A stretch of 60,920 nucleotides of DNA from JACKCP01 sp034007295 (GTDB lineage Bacteria > Desulfobacterota > Desulfobacteria > Desulfobacterales > JACKCP01), in the NCBI GenBank assembly GCA_034007295.1, contig JAVERC010000017.1, forward strand, positions 1-60,920. The letters run 5' to 3'. The notes under the pieces are model-generated. The model was not told the DNA's origin, did no database searches, and saw nothing but the letters and a program-made list of their open reading frames with translations. Shown piece by piece: positions 1 to 8,251 of this stretch; within the stretch, counting starts at the first letter, position 1; every line of letters begins with the position of its first letter. The translations under genes and the position numbers were made by a program.

Positions 1-260
1 AATACTCAATGTATTCCTGCGGTTAAATTTTTCATCTTCCTTGAACTGAACAAAAAATTCTCGTTTTCGGCCGATCACTAAATAGTTGCTGAACGAAAAC
101 GGCCTTTTTTGTCCATTTCTGCGTCAGAATCAAAATTTAATCCTCAAAATACTCAATGTATTCCTGCGGTTAAATTTTTCATCTTCCTTGAACTGAACAA
201 AAAATTCTCGTTTTCGGCCGATCACTAAATAGTTGCTGAACGAAAACGGCTTTTTTTGTC
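1..260. repeat. 147-bp tandem repeat with hairpin at the window's left end
   Basis: Bases 1 onward recur from 148 onward, giving a period of 147 bp and nearly two copies. Each copy carries the inverted repeat CGTTTTCG/CGAAAACG (62-69 with 94-101, and 209-216 with 241-248), followed by GGC and a T-run, so the RNA could fold as a terminator-like hairpin. The same sequence closes the window at 60794-60920, and partial copies lie at 13890-13950 (inverted) and 31612-31660. It is a dispersed genomic repeat. No coding potential is seen in it. Confidence 0.9.
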
Positions 261-507
261 CATTCTAAAGTCAGATCCAAATTAATCCTCAAAAAACTGA
301 GAAAAAAGCCGGATTATTTTTGCTGTCCGTTTTTTACTCACAGATTAAAATTTAAAGTAATTTATTTTAAAGTTGGATTTTTTTCATTTTAAAAACCTTT
401 AATTTTTTTTTAATAACTGTAATATTTATTTGTTGGAAAAAATATCAAATCAAAATAAACAATGAAATCAGTTAAAATTTATTTTTAATATTTGCACAGG
501 TGAAAAA
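261..507. other. AT-rich intergenic leader of the TIGR03545-like gene
   Basis: About 250 bp of very AT-rich DNA between the tandem repeat and the first gene. I see no gene and no confident promoter. A Shine-Dalgarno-like AGGTGA lies just before the ATG at 508. Confidence 0.5.
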
Positions 508-2349
508 ATGAAAAAATTTATTAAGAAAATTCTGAAGTTTTTTATATATTTTACAGGCTTTTTACTAATACTTTTACTTGCTCTTTATTTTTGCAGAAAT
601 ATTATTCTAGATTTTGCAATTGAAAAAGGCGGTTCAGCTGTAAACGGTGCAAAAGTAGATGTTTATGGAGTTAATCTTGATATTTTTTCCCAAAAAATTT
701 CCTGGGATAAAATTGAGGCAGCAGACAAAAACAACCCCTGGACAAATCTTTTTGAAACAAAAAAAACAGAGTTTCAAGTTCATGTCATGCCTCTTACAGG
801 CAAAAAAGTTATTATTGATTCCATGACAATTTCTGATTTAGCTGCTGGAACAAAAAGAAAAACAAGTGGAAAACTTCCTGAAACAATAGAAAAAAAAGAC
901 GATCAAGACTCTTCGTGGATAAAAGATTTTGCCTTGAAACAGCTTGAAAGCGAAAAGCAGGCAATTCCTGTTTTAAACAAGGAATTTTTAAAGGATTTTT
1001 CAGATACAGATAAAATTGTTGAAACACTTGATCTTATTACTCTAAAAAAAGTTGATGAAGCAAAGGCATATTTTGAAGAGCGAAAAGCTTTTTGGAAAAA
1101 TCATATTGAGTCAAGAAATTATGAGCAAAGAGCAAAGGAAATTGAAAAAGATTTCAATGAAATAAAAGAATCTGAAAATAAAAAACCTGAAGAAATTCTT
1201 AAAAACATAGAAAAAATTCAGAATTTAAAGGAAAAATGCGAAAGTTTTAAAAATGATTTGAAAGAAGACAGAAAAATTGCAAAGGCTGACTATATAATAA
1301 TCAATCAGTACAAAAATGATTTTCCGCTCTGGGTTAAGTCCGATCTTGAAAAAGCAAGAAATGCCGTGAGCATAAAAGGAGGAGGTCTTGAAAAAATATC
1401 TGAAATGCTTTTTGGCAAGCGTCTTACATCCCTTGGAGAAAAAGTGTTTGAACTTGTTGCAAATATAAGAAAAGCCGGCAAAAAAACAGTTGAAAAGGAA
1501 AGCCCTGAAAAAATTAAAACAGATAAATATCCAGATCTTCCAAAATTATGGATAAAAAAATCTACAATTTCAATTTTGTCATCAGCTGATATGTACGCAT
1601 TTAAGGGAAATGTTTTAAATATAACCTCAGACCAGAATAAAACAGGCCTTCCAATTACTTTTGACTTTGATCACAACGATGAAAAAACAGGCAGTATTTC
1701 TTTTGGAGGAATAGTTGATTTCAGGGATTTGAATGAAATTATAAGTTTTGATCTTCAATGTGAAAATTTTGTTTTAAATAATTTAAAGCTTACATCAGAT
1801 GAGTTTATTCCCCTTGTATTAAAATCTGGAAAGTCTGATATCAAGGCTTCTTTTGTATCAAAACCAAAATTTATTGAATCTGTCGCAGATATAAAAATAA
1901 AGGAACATGTTTTTGATAAAAAAAGGCTTGAAGAAAATCCTTCAAAAATTGAAGCCCTTGTTTTTGAGGCTGTTGAATCTGCTGACACAATAGACATAAA
2001 TGTTTTGGCTAAATTTGATAATGACAGGAAAAATATTTCGCTCAAAAGTTCCCTTGGCTCAATTATTTCACAAAAAATCAAGGATTATATAAAGCAAAAG
2101 GCTTTAGTAGAGTCAAAAAAGGTAGAAGATAAAGTAAATGCACTGATAGAAGAAAAGAAAAAAGAATTTAACCTTTCTTCAAAAGAAAATGAAGACCTTG
2201 TTTCCGGTGATTTGTCTTTGTATGAATCAAAAATTGATGAAGAAGAGCAAAAGCTTGACAATAAAAAAGATGAGCTTGAAAAAAAGGTTAAAAGAAAAAT
2301 AGATGATAAAAAAGATGAACTTTTAGAAAAACTTAAAATAAAGCTCTAA
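508..2349 (+). CDS. TIGR03545-like membrane-anchored protein
   Basis: A protein of 613 residues with one N-terminal membrane segment (about residues 8-30) and a large extracytoplasmic domain. The region after the anchor (EKGGSAVNGAKVDV, then an FE..K motif and a KRKTSGKLP segment near residue 117) matches the uncharacterised family TIGR03545, whose N-terminus resembles AsmA-like envelope proteins. The middle (about 190-290) and the extreme C-terminus (about 530-613) are highly charged, Lys/Glu-rich and probably coiled coil. AGGTGA precedes the ATG. The DUF4405-like gene starts 9 bp after the stop, so the two are probably co-transcribed. A role in envelope maintenance is an inference; no catalytic motif is seen. 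Confidence 0.75.
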   Translation: MKKFIKKILKFFIYFTGFLLILLLALYFCRNIILDFAIEKGGSAVNGAKVDVYGVNLDIFSQKISWDKIEAADKNNPWTNLFETKKTEFQVHVMPLTGKKVIIDSMTISDLAAGTKRKTSGKLPETIEKKDDQDSSWIKDFALKQLESEKQAIPVLNKEFLKDFSDTDKIVETLDLITLKKVDEAKAYFEERKAFWKNHIESRNYEQRAKEIEKDFNEIKESENKKPEEILKNIEKIQNLKEKCESFKNDLKEDRKIAKADYIIINQYKNDFPLWVKSDLEKARNAVSIKGGGLEKISEMLFGKRLTSLGEKVFELVANIRKAGKKTVEKESPEKIKTDKYPDLPKLWIKKSTISILSSADMYAFKGNVLNITSDQNKTGLPITFDFDHNDEKTGSISFGGIVDFRDLNEIISFDLQCENFVLNNLKLTSDEFIPLVLKSGKSDIKASFVSKPKFIESVADIKIKEHVFDKKRLEENPSKIEALVFEAVESADTIDINVLAKFDNDRKNISLKSSLGSIISQKIKDYIKQKALVESKKVEDKVNALIEEKKKEFNLSSKENEDLVSGDLSLYESKIDEEEQKLDNKKDELEKKVKRKIDDKKDELLEKLKIKL

Positions 2350-2358
2350 GGTGAAAAA

Positions 2359-3189
2359 ATGAGAAGAACAGCATCGCTTACTTCGTTAATCACTTTTATT
2401 TTTATTGTTTTAACAAGCATTGTTTTATTTATTACTCCCCAGGGAAAAATAGCCTATTGGTCAAACTGGACTTTTTTTGGACTTACCAAGGAGCAATGGG
2501 GAGCAGTCCATATAAATCTTGGAATACTTTTTATATTGAGCCTTTGCTTTCATATATATTTTAACTGGAAGGCTGTTTTGCTTTATTTAAAAAGTAAAAC
2601 CAGAGAGTTTAAGCTTTTTACAAAAGAATTTAATATTTCACTGGCAATTGTATTAGTATTTATTTTTGGAACACTTGCAGAAATCCCTTTTTTTTCAACA
2701 ATTATCGATTTTAATGAAAAAATTAAGGACAATGCCGCTGTAAAATACAAAGAGCCGCCATATGGACATGCAGAGCTTTCTTCTTATGCTGATTTTGCAA
2801 AAAGAATGGGGATTGATCCTGATGAAGGAATTTTAAATTTAAGAACCAGTGGATTTGAAATCAAGGACAGAGGTGCAACTCTTCTTGAAATTGCACAATT
2901 TAACAAAACATCGCCCCAAAAAATTTATCTTGCCTTGAATAAAAATAACCATGGAATTAAAAAAAATAAAAACAGCACAAGCCAGGCTTCTTTTTCAGGA
3001 AAAGGAAAATTAAGCCTTAAACAAATAGCACAAGAAAATAATGCGGATTTTAAGGAACTTTCTTCTTATCTTGACAGTAAAAATATTAAAGTCGATTTTA
3101 ATATGACACTGAGGGAAAATGCAGCAAAAAATAATATGAGGCCCTCTGAACTTTATAATCTTGTTATAGGTTTTTCTAAGAAACAATAA
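2359..3189 (+). CDS. DUF4405-type cytochrome b-like membrane protein
   Basis: A protein of 276 residues. The first 110 residues hold three hydrophobic segments (about 8-28, 50-68, 92-112). Histidines in the second region (VHINLGILF...CFHIYF) resemble the heme-ligand pattern of small cytochrome b561/DUF4405 membrane proteins. The C-terminal 150 residues are soluble and contain repeated short motifs (tLLEIAQFNKTSPQKIY, SLKQIAQENNADFKEL, TLRENAAKNNMRPSEL) that look like three copies of a small helical repeat. The gene follows the TIGR03545-like gene by 9 bp with its own RBS (AAGGTG). Electron transfer or a structural role is possible; heme binding is inferred from the motif only. Confidence 0.7.
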   Translation: MRRTASLTSLITFIFIVLTSIVLFITPQGKIAYWSNWTFFGLTKEQWGAVHINLGILFILSLCFHIYFNWKAVLLYLKSKTREFKLFTKEFNISLAIVLVFIFGTLAEIPFFSTIIDFNEKIKDNAAVKYKEPPYGHAELSSYADFAKRMGIDPDEGILNLRTSGFEIKDRGATLLEIAQFNKTSPQKIYLALNKNNHGIKKNKNSTSQASFSGKGKLSLKQIAQENNADFKELSSYLDSKNIKVDFNMTLRENAAKNNMRPSELYNLVIGFSKKQ

Positions 3190-3236
3190 AATAATTTATT
3201 AACTAAAACTTTTTTGTATGTATAAGCCTCAAATTT

Positions 3237-3268
3237 AAAAAAGCTCAGAATATTTTCTGAGCTTTTTT
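3237..3268. terminator. Bidirectional intrinsic terminator
   Basis: A 14-bp perfect stem (3237-3250 with 3255-3268) containing AGCTCAGAA, a 4-base TATT loop, an A-run on one side and a T-run on the other. It lies between convergent genes ending at 3189 (+) and 3279 (-) and can stop both. Confidence 0.9.
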
Positions 3269-3278
3269 ATTTGAGTTT

Positions 3279-4976
3279 TTAAGCACTTAAGGCATTGTGA
3301 ACAGTAATCTGTGGAAAAGGAATTTCCCAGTTGTTTTCACTTGATGCCTCAACACACCATGCTTGTATGTGTCTTTTAATTTTATTGTAATTATCTGCTG
3401 CTTCGCCTTTAAAATCTGCAATTACAACAAGATCAAGTGATGAGGCCCCTGCTGTAAGAAATTCTGTTTTAAGGTTTATCAGGTATTGATCGAGTTTTGC
3501 TTTTTTTAATTCTTCCATAATATATTTAGTTATTTTATCAGGGATTTTTTTAGTTATGTCTTTTTGTAGATCATAACTTAGTCCAAAAGTTTCTTTTATT
3601 CTGAAATTTCTGGATAAATTTAATGGAGAAAGTGAGAGAAAATCAGGTGTTTGATAAATTTTGGAAGCTCCGCCTTTCATAATCATTTTTACCATTTCAT
3701 GGGAAAGGCCTGCAACTTTTCCCCAGGTACCGTCAGATAAAATAATCCAGTCGTTTTTTTTGCATGGGAAAAAAGGTTCTTCAGGATTGTTTGGCCTTGA
3801 AATCATGTCAAGAAGAATTTCAATTGGAACTCTCAGGCTTATTCCAAGATCAGGGTTTTCAAGGGTTGAATGAAAATTTATATCCTGAATAATCCAGGGA
3901 ACGCCAAGATAGGTTATTCTTTCGCCTTCTCTTGCCTGTCCTATGTTTAACATGAGCTTGCTTTGCTTGAACATTTTTGGAATTGTGTTTTTAAGCCCCC
4001 ATGCAAGGCCAAGCAGAAAAATTATTGCAAAGCTTAACAATGTCCAGTCCTGTGCTATATAAAATACAAGAATTATTGAAATCATTGTAAGAAGAAAACT
4101 TAAAACTCTGTATCCAAGTTCAAATGCTTTTACATGGAAAGGCTTTTTGTCAAGATTATAGCCTGGGATTTTTTTAGCGATAAAATCGTGGAGAAATCTT
4201 AAAAGCATTACAATTAATATGCTTATAATTATAGCTGTAAGTATGAAAAGACCTTTTGTTTTAAAAAATTTTTTAGCATTACTCTGTGCTGCTTCAACAA
4301 AAGATTTTTTTTTCGATTCCATCTGGCTGAGTTTAAGATTTGCAACATGCCTTTTGTTTTCTAACTGTTTTTGTAAACCTGTCCACTCATTTAAAAGGTT
4401 TTCAAGGTAGTTCTGAAGTGATTGGTCTTCAGACGATTTAATTAAATTATTTATGTTTTTTACTGCTGTTTCTGTATGTGGGATCAGCTGGTCAAATTTT
4501 TCTATTTCGTCTTTTAATTTTGATTTTTCCCTTGATTTTTCAGTAAGTCTTTTAAGTTCGTTAATTCCTGGTTTTACAAGGGCTGCTACTTCATCTTTCC
4601 AGTCAAATTTTTCTTCTTTTTTTTCATAAAAAAGACTTGTATCAATTCCTGTTGCAATTCTTTCAAAATCTTTCTGGGTTTCATGAAGCTGTTTATCAAG
4701 CTTTTGAAGTTCTTCCTGGAGATTGGAAATTTCAGATGCAGAGTTTGTATTTTTAATTCTATTTTTTTTTTCTTCAATTCTTTCAAGTATTGTTTTTCTA
4801 AGGGATGCAATTGATTCTAAAATTTCAGGGGAAGGGTTTGGCGGGGTTAATGCTTCAATTTCGGAATCAATTTGAGTTTTAATGTCTTCAGGCTGATCCT
4901 TAGAAAAGGCAGGAAATGAAAGCAAAATAATAAAACATGACAAATAAAAAAAAATTAAAGTTTTGGAAAATTTCAT
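3279..4976 (-). CDS. MscS-family mechanosensitive channel-like protein with long periplasmic coiled coil
   Basis: A protein of 565 residues with a cleavable-looking signal peptide (about 1-25, ending in FPAFSKD). A long charged, heptad-rich periplasmic region follows (about 30-235), then two or three membrane helices (about 243-263, 288-325). The pore-proximal stretch GLAWGLKNTIP and the following beta-domain resemble MscS-family channels (KNDWIILSDGTWGKVAGL matches the beta-domain pattern of such channels). The C-terminal alpha/beta part (about 440-560) is also MscS-like. It probably gates ions or small solutes under membrane tension. The N-terminal coiled coil makes it longer than minimal MscS, closer to the MscK/YbdG type. 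It is monocistronic. Confidence 0.7.
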   Translation of the reverse strand: MKFSKTLIFFYLSCFIILLSFPAFSKDQPEDIKTQIDSEIEALTPPNPSPEILESIASLRKTILERIEEKKNRIKNTNSASEISNLQEELQKLDKQLHETQKDFERIATGIDTSLFYEKKEEKFDWKDEVAALVKPGINELKRLTEKSREKSKLKDEIEKFDQLIPHTETAVKNINNLIKSSEDQSLQNYLENLLNEWTGLQKQLENKRHVANLKLSQMESKKKSFVEAAQSNAKKFFKTKGLFILTAIIISILIVMLLRFLHDFIAKKIPGYNLDKKPFHVKAFELGYRVLSFLLTMISIILVFYIAQDWTLLSFAIIFLLGLAWGLKNTIPKMFKQSKLMLNIGQAREGERITYLGVPWIIQDINFHSTLENPDLGISLRVPIEILLDMISRPNNPEEPFFPCKKNDWIILSDGTWGKVAGLSHEMVKMIMKGGASKIYQTPDFLSLSPLNLSRNFRIKETFGLSYDLQKDITKKIPDKITKYIMEELKKAKLDQYLINLKTEFLTAGASSLDLVVIADFKGEAADNYNKIKRHIQAWCVEASSENNWEIPFPQITVHNALSA

Positions 4977-5093
4977 AATTTCCTCATTGTGTTTTGAATT
5001 TTATAAAAATTATTAAAATGAAATGATTTTATTTTAAATAATTATCTTGTAAAGATAAAATCTTTAAATTAGCATTTATAAAAATAATTTATT

Positions 5094-5300
5094 TAAACCT
5101 AAGTTGAGCGTTTCATATTTTTAAATTAAAAAATTTTCAATGAATCAGGCTTATTATATTTAAAAATATAAAACCCTGCGGGCTTTCCAATTTTGCTGCA
5201 TCTACTGCGTTAAATTGTATCACGCATAGCAAAAGTATAGCCTGATACAATTTGCCTTGTATATGCAGCAAACTTGAAAATCGCTCAATTTAGGTTAAAC
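5094..5300. mobile_element. MITE-like element, complete copy A
   Basis: About 205 bp without coding potential, bounded by inverted termini: AACCTAAGTTGAGCGTTT on the left, and on the right the reverse complement of AACCTAAATTGAGCGATTT. It contains an internal inverted repeat, AAATTGTATCA with TGATACAATTT. A second complete copy lies inverted at 43888-44085, and single ends occur at 8165, 12335, 19083, 39600 and 48880. The size, termini and lack of a gene fit a miniature inverted-repeat transposable element. The mobilising transposase is not in the window. Confidence 0.75.
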
Positions 5301-5332
5301 TAAAATTTTTAAAAAAAAATAAAGAGGCTGTT

Positions 5333-5701
5333 ATGATTACATATTTTTATTGGGGATGCGTATTTTTAATTGTTTTTGGAGTTGTTTTTATTATTGGAGC
5401 TAAATTTGAAAAATGGAAAATAGGAATAGTTTTGGGAATGATTTTTCTTTTAACAGGATGGGCTGCATATTATTTTCATTTTGAACAGCTTTTTGTAAAG
5501 CGTTATGGCGGTGTCATGTCTCTTTCAGTTCCAGAAGGACAGGTGCATATCAGTGCAACCTGGAAAGGCGATAACCTCTGGATAGAAAATTATGACCCAA
5601 AAACTGACAGGTGCATATTCAGTGAATATTCAAAGGGAAATCTTCTTGAGGGAAGGGTTATTATAAAAAACTGCAATCCTCTTATGATTCAAAATAAATA
5701 A
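5333..5701 (+). CDS. Small membrane protein of unknown function
   Basis: A protein of 122 residues that I do not recognise. It has two N-terminal membrane helices (about 3-24 and 30-48) and then a soluble tail of about 70 residues, rich in aromatic residues and probably beta-stranded (VSLSVPEG-like turns, one Cys at about 88 and one near the C-terminus). AGAGG lies before the ATG. It starts 33 bp after the end of the MITE-like element, so its native promoter may have been displaced. The coding pattern looks genuine, with normal codon use for the window. Confidence 0.6.
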   Translation: MITYFYWGCVFLIVFGVVFIIGAKFEKWKIGIVLGMIFLLTGWAAYYFHFEQLFVKRYGGVMSLSVPEGQVHISATWKGDNLWIENYDPKTDRCIFSEYSKGNLLEGRVIIKNCNPLMIQNK

Positions 5702-5745
5702 TAATTTTAACTTGAATTGATTTTTTCATATTTTTAAATCAGCAG

Positions 5746-7302
5746 CTAAGTATTTTTTCTAATTGAAATATTATACTTTTTCATTTTGCTTCTTAGAGTT
5801 GAGGGGTTAATTCCAAGAATTTCTGCAGCTCCTCCTTTTCCATTGATTTTGCAGTTAGTATATTCAAGTGTTTTTTCAATATGATTTTTTATCAAATCGT
5901 CCAGATTTATAAGATCAATTTTTTTTTCAGGTTTTTTATCTGTTTTTTCTTCAACAGGCAAAAGTCCGAAATTTTCAAATCCAAGATAATTTCCTTTTCC
6001 AAGAATAAGTGCACGTTCAATAACATTTTGGAGTTCTCTTACATTGCCCGGCCAGTCGTAGTTTTCAAGTTTTTTTAAATCATTTTCACTTAGCCTGGGA
6101 AGGTTTTTCATGTTCATTTCCCTTGCTTTTATTTTTATAAAATAATCAACAAGGCCTTTTATGTCCTGCTTTCTGTTTTTTAAAGGCGGAATATTTATTG
6201 GAAAAACATTGAGCCTGAACCACAAATCTTCACGAAATGTCTTTTTTTCAACCATGTAAAGAAGGTCCCTGTTTGTTGCAGCAATTATTCTTACATCAAC
6301 AGATACAGGGATATTTCCTCCAATCCTTATAAATTCCATTGTCTGTAAAACCCTTAAAAGTTTTACCTGTGCAGAAAGGGGAAGCTCTCCGACTTCATCA
6401 AGAAAAATAGTTCCTCCGTCTGCCTGTTCAAAATATCCTCTTTTAAGTTTTTCAGCTCCGGTAAATGCACCTTTTTCATGTCCAAAAAGTTCACTGTCAA
6501 TAAGGGTTTCTGGAATTGCTCCGCAGTTTATGGATATCATTTTTTTGTTTTTTCTTTTAGAATTTCTGTGGATTTCATGGGCTGCAAGCTCTTTTCCAGT
6601 TCCTGTTTCACCTGTGAGAAGAACAGGGCTGTTCATATGTGAAACCCTTGAAATCATTTTTAATACTTCTGAAAGTCCCGAGTCTTTTCCTGAAACATCA
6701 AATGAAGAATTTGGGCGGAGCTGTTTTTCAAGCTCTTTTTTTTCTGTTGAAAGCTCCTTGTTTTTACATACAAGGTCACGGTAATTTAAAAGATTTATAA
6801 CAGAGCCTGTAACAGGTTTTTTTATTAGTTTCATTTTTTCAAAGTGTTCTTTTTTAAACACTTCTATTCCTTTTGAAACTATACCAAATCCGCAGATAGT
6901 TGAAGAACCCAGCCTGAAATTTAAAATCATTACTGAAAATTTTGAGTCTTCATTAAAAAGAGGTTTTTTTACAAGATTTAAGAAATGTTTGTTTGTCATT
7001 CTAAGAAGAGGGCTTTTTGTGCTTTCAAGAACAAATATTTCTGTATTGGAAAAGTTTTCAAGTTCTTTTAAGTATGAGCCGTAGAGATTTATTTTTTCGT
7101 CAATTAAAATCCCTTTTTTTTCAGTTGCCTCGGCAAGATATCTTAATGTCTTTGATTCTGTATCAATTACAAAAACATGAATAAGATTTATTGGAAAATG
7201 TTTTTTTAAAACAATAACAGACTGGTGCAGGGATTTTTCAATTTCAAGGCTGCTGTAAAGTGACTGGGTTACTTCTCTTATAAGCTGATTTTCGTATTCC
7301 AT
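5746..7302 (-). CDS. GAF-domain sigma-54-dependent transcriptional activator
   Basis: A protein of 518 residues in the FhlA/NorR-type layout. An N-terminal GAF-like sensory domain (about 10-175) is followed by a short coiled linker. The AAA+ domain (about 205-440) has Walker A GETGTGKE, the sigma-54 contact loop GAFTGA, Walker B GGTIFLDEVGELP and an arginine-finger region. The C-terminus is a Fis-type helix-turn-helix (GGAAEILGINPSTLRSKMKKY). The intact GAFTGA implies true sigma-54 activation. The motif ATTGCTTTATTTAGTAAT upstream of its start (7343-7360) recurs upstream of the acyl-CoA dehydrogenase operon, which suggests that operon as a target plus autoregulation. The GAF ligand is unknown. 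Confidence 0.9.
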   Translation of the reverse strand: MEYENQLIREVTQSLYSSLEIEKSLHQSVIVLKKHFPINLIHVFVIDTESKTLRYLAEATEKKGILIDEKINLYGSYLKELENFSNTEIFVLESTKSPLLRMTNKHFLNLVKKPLFNEDSKFSVMILNFRLGSSTICGFGIVSKGIEVFKKEHFEKMKLIKKPVTGSVINLLNYRDLVCKNKELSTEKKELEKQLRPNSSFDVSGKDSGLSEVLKMISRVSHMNSPVLLTGETGTGKELAAHEIHRNSKRKNKKMISINCGAIPETLIDSELFGHEKGAFTGAEKLKRGYFEQADGGTIFLDEVGELPLSAQVKLLRVLQTMEFIRIGGNIPVSVDVRIIAATNRDLLYMVEKKTFREDLWFRLNVFPINIPPLKNRKQDIKGLVDYFIKIKAREMNMKNLPRLSENDLKKLENYDWPGNVRELQNVIERALILGKGNYLGFENFGLLPVEEKTDKKPEKKIDLINLDDLIKNHIEKTLEYTNCKINGKGGAAEILGINPSTLRSKMKKYNISIRKNT

Positions 7303-7342
7303 TTTGTTCCCATAGTTTGATGATGATTTTTAATATACAAGA

Positions 7343-7360
7343 AATTGCTTTATTTAGTAA
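7343..7360. promoter_or_regulatory. Putative activator binding site upstream of the GAF/sigma-54 activator gene
   Basis: The 18-mer ATTGCTTTATTTAGTAAT has the partial dyad ATTxC...GTAAT. It matches two sites at about 21981-21998 and 22021-22038, upstream of the sigma-54 promoter of the acyl-CoA dehydrogenase operon, at 14-15 of 18 positions. It is read here as an autoregulatory site. The match was made by eye. Confidence 0.45.
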
Positions 7361-7387
7361 TTTTGTCAACTTTAATGTTTTTTGTGA

Positions 7388-7792
7388 ATTAAGATCAAAC
7401 TGATTGAAGAAAATTATTTTTACGGCGGATATTATAATTCAAGGGAATATTTTTTAAGCCCAAAAAAAGCAATCAAGATTCTAGCTGGACACGAGTATGT
7501 TTATTTTGGTGATGACAGGACTAAACCTTTAGATATTGTAAAGGCCGAGCCTGAACTAAGACTTAGAAAAAAAGATGGCAAATTGAGTCTGGAGATGATT
7601 CCTCTTCCTCATTTGTCTTCCGATGATTTGATTTTTATAAAGGAAGGCCCTTTAAAAAAAGGACTTAAATTAAATCCTGTTGCAGCGGTTGCTGTTGAAG
7701 ATTTTTTTGATGAAGCAGGTGCAAAAACAGACAGGGTGATTTACAACGCCTGCTCTTACCATATTCATATCAATATAAATCATGCATTTTAG
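7388..7792 (+). pseudogene. SNF2-family helicase, internal fragment
   Basis: An open frame runs from after a stop at 7385-7387 to TAG at 7790-7792. Its N-terminal part reads KIKLIEENYFYGGYYNS and continues with AIKILAGHEYVYF and AEPELRLRKKDGKLSLEMIP. This matches the region upstream of the helicase core of bacterial SNF2 helicases, where a 'LAGHP.V' segment and a 'PELR...DG.L.L...P' segment are typical. No start codon or RBS is available at the 5' edge. The C-terminal end of an SNF2 gene reappears in the same orientation at 9681, about 1.9 kb away. The original gene therefore appears to have been disrupted and mostly lost. Confidence 0.7.
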
Positions 7793-7799
7793 CAGATGA

Positions 7800-8117
7800 T
7801 TATTTTTTTGAAAATGCCGTTGCATGATATCTGTTTTCCCAAAATGCACTTTTTCTATTTTTGTATGATTGAGCAGACGAGCTTCATTGTCTCAGGGATA
7901 TTTGCTTACTCTTCGTGATCCAGAATTATGAGATCAATATGGTTTGAAGTTACTATGTAATTTAAAATTTTAATTTTAAACCTTTTTTTTGCTTCAAAGA
8001 GCTATTTGATCCAAGTTTCTCTGTCTTTATCAAATTTCATAAAAACTCTTTTTTATGGCATCTGTGAGTAATGTGCTACACGTGATCTAGAATAAAATAT
8101 CTTTTTGCTTTTAGCAT
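7800..8117 (-). pseudogene. REP-associated tyrosine transposase (Y1/RAYT) relic
   Basis: The minus strand from the ATG at 8117 reads, with several in-frame stops and at least one frameshift, as KAKRYFI..HV*HITHRCHKKEFL, then KFDKDRETWIK*LFEAKKRF, then ILNYIVTSNHIDLIILD, then IPETMKLVCSII. These blocks match the RAYT/Y1 transposase family in order: HITHRCH start region, WL(F)EAKKRFG, and YVVTSNHVHLL carrying the HxH-type metal-binding motif. Here the second His is replaced by Asp. The gene is dead. A second, shorter start fragment lies at 9228-9269. Such transposases move or maintain REP-like palindromes, consistent with the repeat debris around it. Confidence 0.75.
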
Positions 8118-8162
8118 TAAGTCTCTTTTCATCAAGAAGAAAATGCTTAGACGGCTTAATTC

Positions 8163-8208
8163 ATTGAAAATTTCTTAATTTAAAAATATGAAACGCTCAA
8201 CTCAGGTA
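8163..8208. repeat. Solo end of the MITE-like element
   Basis: Contains CATTGAAAATTT, a TTAATTTAAAAATATG stretch and AAACGCTCAACTCAGGT, corresponding to one terminus of the elements at 5094-5300 and 43888-44085. The other terminus is absent here. Confidence 0.7.
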
Positions 8209-8251
8209 TAAATATGCTGTCCCCTGAACTCTGTCCTTTCGGTCGTACAAT

